Shown here: positions 59,094 to 64,000 of the stretch, piece after piece | Layout: each line of letters opens with the position of its first letter | Position numbering within the stretch: position 1 is the stretch's first letter | NCBI RefSeq assembly: GCF_019166065.1 | Contig: NZ_JAHTBN010000003.1 | Coordinates: 558,001 to 622,000 of the forward strand | DNA: 64,000 nucleotides | Source: Candidimonas humi | GTDB lineage: Bacteria > Pseudomonadota > Gammaproteobacteria > Burkholderiales > Burkholderiaceae_B | Direction of reading: 5' to 3' | The notes under the pieces: model-generated | Seen by the model: the letters and a program-made list of their open reading frames with translations, nothing else | Told to the model about the DNA's origin: nothing | Database searches by the model: none | Program-made: the position numbers and the translations under genes

Positions 59094-59114
59094 TGAAATA
59101 ATTTCAATATGAAA
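59094..59114. promoter_or_regulatory. Operator-like site B
   Basis: TGAAA-TAA-TTTCA-ATA-TGAAA has the same 21-bp architecture as site A, 61 bp away start to start. Its core is a perfect 7-1-7 palindrome TTGAAAT-A-ATTTCAA. It lies 121 bp before the luxR-type start. Confidence 0.6.
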
Positions 59115-59234
59115 TCAAAATGCGATGGACTGCAGTAGGCTTTTCAGAATGGCAACGCGGATGCCGCGGCCGGCGCTCCCCAGGCACAGCCAAGGCAATG
59201 TATCGAAACCGAATTGCGCACGTCGCTCAATTAA

Positions 59235-60029
59235 ATGTCGCATGCAAGTATTTCCCCTTCGGCCTGCGAGCCTGGCCTGTCGACGTTGATCGATGCAGTG
59301 GGTAGCCGTCAATTCAATGGACGGTTGCTTGGTTTCTTGCATGGTCTGTGCGGCGCGGAACATTGCGTTGCTTTCAGGATGGGCGATGGTTTGCTCAGCC
59401 ATGTGGCTTCGGCCAGTCTCGACGGCAGCGAATACGCCCATGAAAAAGTGCGTGTGTATATCGGCGACCAGTATTGGCGGCGCGACCCCGCCGTCAAGCA
59501 AGCCCTGGACGCCATTGGGCGTGACGAGCACTGTATAGTGCGCATGGATTTCGACCATTTCGTGGATGCCGGCCTGAAGGCCGTAATCTGGCCCGAGATC
59601 CGGGGCCGTGTCCTGATCTCGGGCAGTCGCCAGGATACGGGCGTGGCGCTCAGTGTCCTGCGCGGCGGGCATGCAATGGTTTTTTCCGATACGGAAGTTG
59701 GCCTGCTCGACCAAATATCCGGCGTCCTGCTTTCGGTAGTGGCCAAGCATTTGCAATCCGCCGAATCATATTTCGACGTGCAGGGCGCTATTCGCAACCT
59801 GCCCGGCATCGAGCGCCTCTTCATGCAGCAAACACACTTGACGCAGCGCGAGGCCCAGACCTGCGCGCGTGTCGTTCATGGAATGTATTCGGCCGGAATT
59901 GCCCTGGACCTCGGAGTCGGCGAAGAAAGCGTAAAAACTTATCGCAAGCGGGCTTATGAAAAACTCGGGGTAAGCAGCGAGAAGGAATTGTTGGTTCGCT
60001 ATCTTTCATGGTGCAGCACGAATCACTAG
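59235..60029 (+). CDS. LuxR-family transcriptional regulator (orphan)
   Basis: This 264-residue protein has an N-terminal sensor-like region of unknown ligand (about 1-190) and a C-terminal LuxR/FixJ helix-turn-helix (LTQREAQTCARVVHG, then EESVKTYRKRAYEKLGV, about 205-255). The invariant Trp/Tyr/Asp pattern of acyl-homoserine-lactone pockets is not obvious and no luxI gene is nearby, so it is treated as a solo regulator. Its stop is 7 bp from the stop of the convergent fumarylacetoacetase gene. Confidence 0.82.
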   Translation: MSHASISPSACEPGLSTLIDAVGSRQFNGRLLGFLHGLCGAEHCVAFRMGDGLLSHVASASLDGSEYAHEKVRVYIGDQYWRRDPAVKQALDAIGRDEHCIVRMDFDHFVDAGLKAVIWPEIRGRVLISGSRQDTGVALSVLRGGHAMVFSDTEVGLLDQISGVLLSVVAKHLQSAESYFDVQGAIRNLPGIERLFMQQTHLTQREAQTCARVVHGMYSAGIALDLGVGEESVKTYRKRAYEKLGVSSEKELLVRYLSWCSTNH

Positions 60030-60036
60030 TTTCACG

Positions 60037-61395
60037 CTATATCCGCGCCGGCGCCGCCATGATGGTTCCCCTGCATTCTCCAAAGCCGAGGCGGCGGCGC
60101 CCCTCTGCTTCGCACCATGCTTTCATGATGACGGTGTCGCCGTCTTCCAGGAACAGCCGGGTTTCCCCCGTGGGCAGCGTGATGGGGTGCTTGCCGCCCT
60201 GGGTCTGCTCCAGCAGGCAGGCCAAGGTATCCTGGGACGGCCCCGAAACCGTGCCGCTGCCCAGGAGGTCGCCGGGCTGCAGATTGCAGCCGTTCGATGT
60301 GTGATGGGCCATGATCTGCGCAACCGTCCAGTACGAATCGCGCAGCAGCGACGTCGATAAGGCCATGGGATCCATCCGTTGTTCGTGCATTTTCCGGCTT
60401 TGCAACGAGACCTGGAGCCGGACGTCGATTGCGCCTCGCTCGCCGAGCCAGGCGGCGGACAGGTGTTCCAGAAGCGGGGGATCTTGGCGTCCGCGTTGCC
60501 AGCCGGAGCGGAAGGGCTCCAGGGCGTCCAGGGTCACCACCCACGGAGACAGCGTGGACATGAAGCTTTTGGCAAGGAAAGGGCCCAAAGGCTGATATTC
60601 CCAGCTCTGGATGTCACGGGCCGACCAGTCGTTCAGTATGCATAGGCCGAATACATGCTTTTCGGCGTCGTCTATGCCGACGGCATGGCCCAGAGGGTTG
60701 CCCGACCCTACCAGGAAGCCGATCTCGGCTTCATAGTCCAGCCTTTCCGATGGCCCGAACTCGGGGCGCGCGGCACCGGCTTTCATTTTCTGGCCGTTGG
60801 GACGATATACCGGATGACCGCTAGGCCTGATGGACGAGGCGCGACCGTGGTAGGCCACCGGCAGCCACTTGAAATTGGGAAGCACGGGGTTGTCGGGCCG
60901 GAACTGCTTTCCTACATTGGTAGCGTGGTCCAGCGAGGCGTAGAAATCGGAAAAATCACCAATGCGGGCTGGAAGTGCCATCTGGGCCTCGGCTTGGGGA
61001 ACCAGGCAGTCTCGAACCGCGGCTTGGTGTGCGGCGCCAGCCTCCAGAATCCCCGAAAGCTGTATCCGCAATGACCTTCCGGCTTCGGGGCCCAGGGCCA
61101 TCAACGCATTCAGGCTGTCTTGCGCGACTGCCGCCCGCAGCTCCGCTGTCGTGCCCGTCAGCAGGTTCCGTTCCATCAGGGCGGCCAGGTCGAGGATTTG
61201 ATCGCCGATGGCTATTCCGCAACGATACGATGCTGCATGTTGCTTGTTCTTGAATACGCCGAAAGGCAGATTCTGGATGGGAAAGTCCGTGTCGGGCAGA
61301 TTGGCGGACGGAACCCAGCTTTGCAGCGCGGGGTCCAGTGTGCGGCCGAAAGCTGTAATGGGAGATGTAGTGTGGCGCGAAGTGGTGGATTTCAT
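60037..61395 (-). CDS. fahA: Fumarylacetoacetase
   Basis: This hydrolase cleaves fumarylacetoacetate to fumarate and acetoacetate, the last step of homogentisate breakdown. The 452-residue protein is of full family length. The N-terminal domain has FPIQNLPFGVF. The catalytic domain has DFSDFYASLDHATNVGKQFRP, the metal ligands in DYEAEIGFLVG, NDWSARDIQSWEYQPLGPFLAKSF and SGPSQDTLACLLEQT. It is last in an operon behind the VOC and monooxygenase genes (45 bp gap), so its true substrate may be a related ring-fission product. Confidence 0.93.
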   Translation of the reverse strand: MKSTTSRHTTSPITAFGRTLDPALQSWVPSANLPDTDFPIQNLPFGVFKNKQHAASYRCGIAIGDQILDLAALMERNLLTGTTAELRAAVAQDSLNALMALGPEAGRSLRIQLSGILEAGAAHQAAVRDCLVPQAEAQMALPARIGDFSDFYASLDHATNVGKQFRPDNPVLPNFKWLPVAYHGRASSIRPSGHPVYRPNGQKMKAGAARPEFGPSERLDYEAEIGFLVGSGNPLGHAVGIDDAEKHVFGLCILNDWSARDIQSWEYQPLGPFLAKSFMSTLSPWVVTLDALEPFRSGWQRGRQDPPLLEHLSAAWLGERGAIDVRLQVSLQSRKMHEQRMDPMALSTSLLRDSYWTVAQIMAHHTSNGCNLQPGDLLGSGTVSGPSQDTLACLLEQTQGGKHPITLPTGETRLFLEDGDTVIMKAWCEAEGRRRLGFGECRGTIMAAPARI

Positions 61396-61440
61396 ATATG
61401 TCCGGGAGAAGAATTCTGGATCGATCTGCTGCTGCGGTGC

Positions 61441-62067
61441 TCAAGCGTAGCGGCTGCGCCGGATGTCGCGGATCAACCCCTTCAGGGCCTGCGTCATGTC
61501 CTTGCCGCCGTCCTGCGCCTGTTTCTTGGTATCGCACCAGCGTTCGAGGTCTTCCAGTCCGCGGGAAGTGTGCCTGTTCCACAAAGGGTCTATTGGAGTG
61601 GTCAATTCGAGGCGGATCCCGTTCGGGTCGTGGAAGTAAATGCTTTCAATGATGCCTTTGTGGTCGACCGGCCCCAGAACGTCGACGCCGTTGTCTTCGA
61701 GCCAGGCTTTCCAGCGCAGCAAATCGGCGCTGTCATCGACCTGCAAGGCAATATGCTCGAAGACTTCATAGGCTGGATGGGACGCCTGGGCGCGTTCCGG
61801 CAGGCCGGGGCACTCGAAAAACGCGATGGTCGAGCCGTCCTTCATGCGGAAGAAAATATGGAAGTACGGAAAGCTGTCGCCCGTCGAGGGGACGTTTTCA
61901 TCCAGGATGGTGCTGGCCAGCTCCATACCCAAAACGCGTATGTAGAAGTCCGCTGTGGCCCCGACGTCATGTGTGACCCAGGCCACATGGTTCAACATGG
62001 CGGGAGTGCCGCTGTGCAGGGCCGGCCTGGACGGTGAGATATTCGATTCTTGTACTGCCTGGTTCAT
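61441..62067 (-). CDS. VOC-family protein, possible extradiol-type dioxygenase
   Basis: This 208-residue protein of the vicinal-oxygen-chelate fold has two beta-alpha-beta-beta-beta modules. His27 (NHVAW), His105 (EHIAL) and Glu154 (IRLEL) are placed like the 2-His-1-Glu iron site of type I extradiol dioxygenases; glyoxalase-like members share the fold, so the reaction is not fixed. The start ATG 62067 overlaps the monooxygenase stop (ATGA), a sign of functional coupling. In the operon it would open the ring between hydroxylation and hydrolysis. Confidence 0.72.
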   Translation of the reverse strand: MNQAVQESNISPSRPALHSGTPAMLNHVAWVTHDVGATADFYIRVLGMELASTILDENVPSTGDSFPYFHIFFRMKDGSTIAFFECPGLPERAQASHPAYEVFEHIALQVDDSADLLRWKAWLEDNGVDVLGPVDHKGIIESIYFHDPNGIRLELTTPIDPLWNRHTSRGLEDLERWCDTKKQAQDGGKDMTQALKGLIRDIRRSRYA

Positions 62068-63914
62068 GCTGGGACTCCGGATATCGAGGGCGCCGGCTGC
62101 GAAGCTTGTCGAGTCAGCGTGGTCAGGATGGAAATGAGTATGCGGATCAGGGCCTGTTCTCCGGAAGCATCCGATAAAGGTAGTTCGCGGCAGCGCCAGG
62201 CTACGTGTTGATCGGGTCTCACGAGCAGGGCTCCGTCGGCGCCGATGCCGCGCAATGTGGCCCAGGCATCGTCTTGGGGGATATATTCCGCGTCCGGGCC
62301 GACCGATACGATCTGCAACGGCACCCCGGCCGCCTGGGCGGCCTGCGCGCCAAGATCCGCCCATTTCTTGTTGTTGTTTGCGACGATCAGCACGAAGGCG
62401 TCGCCGACTATCAGGTCCTGGGTCGACAGGCGCTGGCCGTCTTTTCGTAGCCACGCATGCGGCAGCCGGCAGCCGGGCCGGCTTGACGGTACATGCTCGA
62501 AGCCGGCGGGATCGGGCTGCGGCACAGGAGAGCCATCAGGCACCACGGCGCCGTCGGTGTAGCAGTATCCTATTTCAAGGTCGTGAGCCTGGAACTCGGT
62601 CCGATGAATCTGCATGGCGGTCTCGAATCGATGCCGGCGCGCGCGGCCGTCTTCCGTATCGGACAGCAATGCGTCGAAGCTCTCCTTGGTACGCCGGGAG
62701 TCGCCGGGCACGATGCCGATCGCCGGACCAGTCATCAGGTGATTTGAAAAGGTGAACAGTGCCCAGTCGACGTTGCGTGCCCCGACCGGACGTCGTTCGC
62801 TTTCGTAAGTGTCCAGCAGCGCATCGCCTGCCTGGCCTTTCAGCACCATCGCAAGCTTCCAGGCCAGATTGTGGGCATCCTGGATGGCGGAATTCAGGCC
62901 CAGTCCGGTTGTCGGCGTATGGCGATGCGCCGAATCGCCGGCTATCAGGACGCGCCCGTAGCGATACCGATCGGCCAGGACGCCTTGCACGATCCAGGAG
63001 CCGATGCCGAGAATTTCGGGGCTCAGTGCCGGGATCTTCAATAGCGAGCGGATGCGCTCCACGAGTGTTTCCGGGTCGGTACTGTATTGTTGCCCGGGGG
63101 GAAAGCTGAAATGAAATATCCATTCCTCCGAGTGCCTGTCGAAATGGTTCGGGCCCAGTTTCCCCAGTACGCCGGTGCCCCATGACGATGGGTCGCCATC
63201 GGGATTGGCGAACCAGAAGGTCATGACGTGATCGTCGTCGATGTATTCCGACAAATCCGCCTTGAAGTAGACGGTCACCATGTCGATCAGCTCGGGTGTG
63301 CCTTCGAGGCGTGCGCCTACCATCGTGTTGATGATCTTGCCCCCGTCCGCGCCGATCACATATTCGGCGATGATGCGGCTCTTCTCGCCAGTGTCCCGAT
63401 GACGCACGATGGCCTGGACTTCATGTTCGTCCTGCGTCAATTCGACCAGCTCGGTGTTGAATGCCAGTCGTCCGGGAGCGCGCTGTCCGGCCGCTTGCCG
63501 CAGCACGGGCTCCAGGCGTACTTGCGGGTAGATAGTGCTCATGCAGGGACTGTCCAGCGCATAGCGCTCTTTCAGCGAGCCTCCGCCAAAGGCGTCCATT
63601 TCGAACAGCTTGCGCCGGTCCAGTGGTCCGTCTCCGCCCAGGCTGGTGCACCAGCGCATCTTGGCCATGTAGTCGATGGGGAAGGCCCGGCCGTAAATTT
63701 CGTCCGCAAGGCCATGCTGGCGGAAGATCTCCATAGTGCGCTGATTCAGGTAGCGCGCCTTGGGCATGGGGGAGGGATGCTCATGCCTCTCGATCAACAG
63801 GGACTCGACGCCGTGGTCGGACAGGAAGATGGAACTGCTCAAGCCACAACCTCCGCCGCCCACGATGAGTACCGGTACACGGATATCCGTCGATGTGATG
63901 TCTGTTTCGCTCAT
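62064..63914 (-). CDS. FAD-dependent aromatic hydroxylase (class A flavoprotein monooxygenase)
   Basis: This 616-residue protein has the dinucleotide-binding VLIVGGGGCGLSSSIFL (16-32), the DG motif VIGADGGKIINTMVG and the GD motif VLIAGDSAHRHTPTTGLGLNSAI. A C-terminal thioredoxin-like domain is present, as in phenol hydroxylase and 2,4-dichlorophenol 6-monooxygenase. It adds a hydroxyl to an aromatic ring using NAD(P)H and oxygen. ATG 63914 has a GAAGG site; the TTG at 63929 is less likely. It is first in the VOC-fahA operon. Confidence 0.85.
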   Translation of the reverse strand: MSETDITSTDIRVPVLIVGGGGCGLSSSIFLSDHGVESLLIERHEHPSPMPKARYLNQRTMEIFRQHGLADEIYGRAFPIDYMAKMRWCTSLGGDGPLDRRKLFEMDAFGGGSLKERYALDSPCMSTIYPQVRLEPVLRQAAGQRAPGRLAFNTELVELTQDEHEVQAIVRHRDTGEKSRIIAEYVIGADGGKIINTMVGARLEGTPELIDMVTVYFKADLSEYIDDDHVMTFWFANPDGDPSSWGTGVLGKLGPNHFDRHSEEWIFHFSFPPGQQYSTDPETLVERIRSLLKIPALSPEILGIGSWIVQGVLADRYRYGRVLIAGDSAHRHTPTTGLGLNSAIQDAHNLAWKLAMVLKGQAGDALLDTYESERRPVGARNVDWALFTFSNHLMTGPAIGIVPGDSRRTKESFDALLSDTEDGRARRHRFETAMQIHRTEFQAHDLEIGYCYTDGAVVPDGSPVPQPDPAGFEHVPSSRPGCRLPHAWLRKDGQRLSTQDLIVGDAFVLIVANNNKKWADLGAQAAQAAGVPLQIVSVGPDAEYIPQDDAWATLRGIGADGALLVRPDQHVAWRCRELPLSDASGEQALIRILISILTTLTRQASQPAPSISGVPA

Positions 63915-63944
63915 TTTCTGCGCCTTCAAGCATGCCTGGTGCTG

Positions 63945-64000
63945 CTACTGCAGGGAAATATGATTGGCCCTGATGACATCCCCCCAGCGCTTGGTCTCGC
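63945..64000 (-). CDS. Bug-type (TctC-like) solute-binding protein, C-terminal fragment
   Basis: Only the last 18 codons are in the window. The frame reads ETKRWGDVIRANHISLQ and ends in TAG (63945-63947). ET-x-x-W-x-x-V-I-x-x-A/N near the end is the usual C-terminus of Bug-family periplasmic receptors, which are abundant in Bordetella relatives and bind carboxylates or aromatics. It lies 30 bp upstream of the monooxygenase on the same strand and is probably part of the same operon. Confidence 0.65.
   Translation of the reverse strand, partial: ETKRWGDVIRANHISLQ

Noticed and set aside
59235-60029. Acyl-homoserine-lactone quorum-sensing receptor
   Set aside because: The LuxR helix-turn-helix is clear, but the ligand-pocket signature was not evident and no luxI-type synthase gene lies in the window.

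Overview
The window is high-GC bacterial chromosome, most consistent with a betaproteobacterium of the Alcaligenaceae (Bordetella/Achromobacter relatives). The evidence is a full 14-gene nuo operon next to tpiA-secG-tRNA-Leu, a Bordetella-type general porin just upstream of nuoA, a DUF2818-like gene after nuoN, the smc-zipA-ligA block, a TsaB-RimI fusion and the C-terminus of a Bug-type solute receptor. The genus cannot be fixed from the sequence alone.

Layout. 0-2.2 kb: end of a quinone oxidoreductase gene, then tpiA, secG and tRNA-Leu(GAG) with a strong terminator. 2.4-8.5 kb (minus strand): a GntP-type permease, an isoprenylcysteine-methyltransferase-like membrane protein and ugpBAE for glycerol-3-phosphate uptake, without an adjacent ugpC ATPase gene. 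9-15 kb: a PEP-mutase/isocitrate-lyase superfamily enzyme and a three-subunit molybdoenzyme resembling the cytoplasmic sulfite dehydrogenase SoeABC. 15-17 kb: an 840-bp palindrome-rich non-coding stretch and a highly expressed porin. 17.5-33.1 kb: nuoA-N and a DUF2818-like gene. 33-39.4 kb: two palindromic repeats, serB, mfd, ispD and ispF.

39.3-43.7 kb looks like an accessory island. It holds an AraC/GyrI-type regulator, a Gly/Ser-rich secreted protein, two nearly identical secreted four-cysteine proteins of unknown function, and between them an orphan IS-type helix-turn-helix gene. The flanking DNA is AT-richer than the rest. 43.7-47.1 kb (minus strand): an ompR-envZ two-component pair followed by the ahpC-ahpD peroxidase system. 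47.5-58.3 kb: tsaB-rimI, a family 4 uracil-DNA glycosylase gene, a third copy of the palindromic repeat, an lplT-like gene, then smc, zipA and ligA. 58.4-64 kb: divergent marR and luxR regulators separated by two identically built operator-like sites, facing a minus-strand operon of a flavin monooxygenase, a VOC (extradiol-dioxygenase-like) protein and fumarylacetoacetase, with a Bug receptor gene upstream. This looks like an aromatic-compound uptake and ring-cleavage cluster.

Most of the window is conserved housekeeping. The parts most likely to be new are the palindromic repeat family with a covarying base pair at convergent gene ends, the duplicated secreted-protein island, the right-end catabolic cluster with its paired operators, and an insertion of about 41 residues in the nucleotide-binding loop of IspD.
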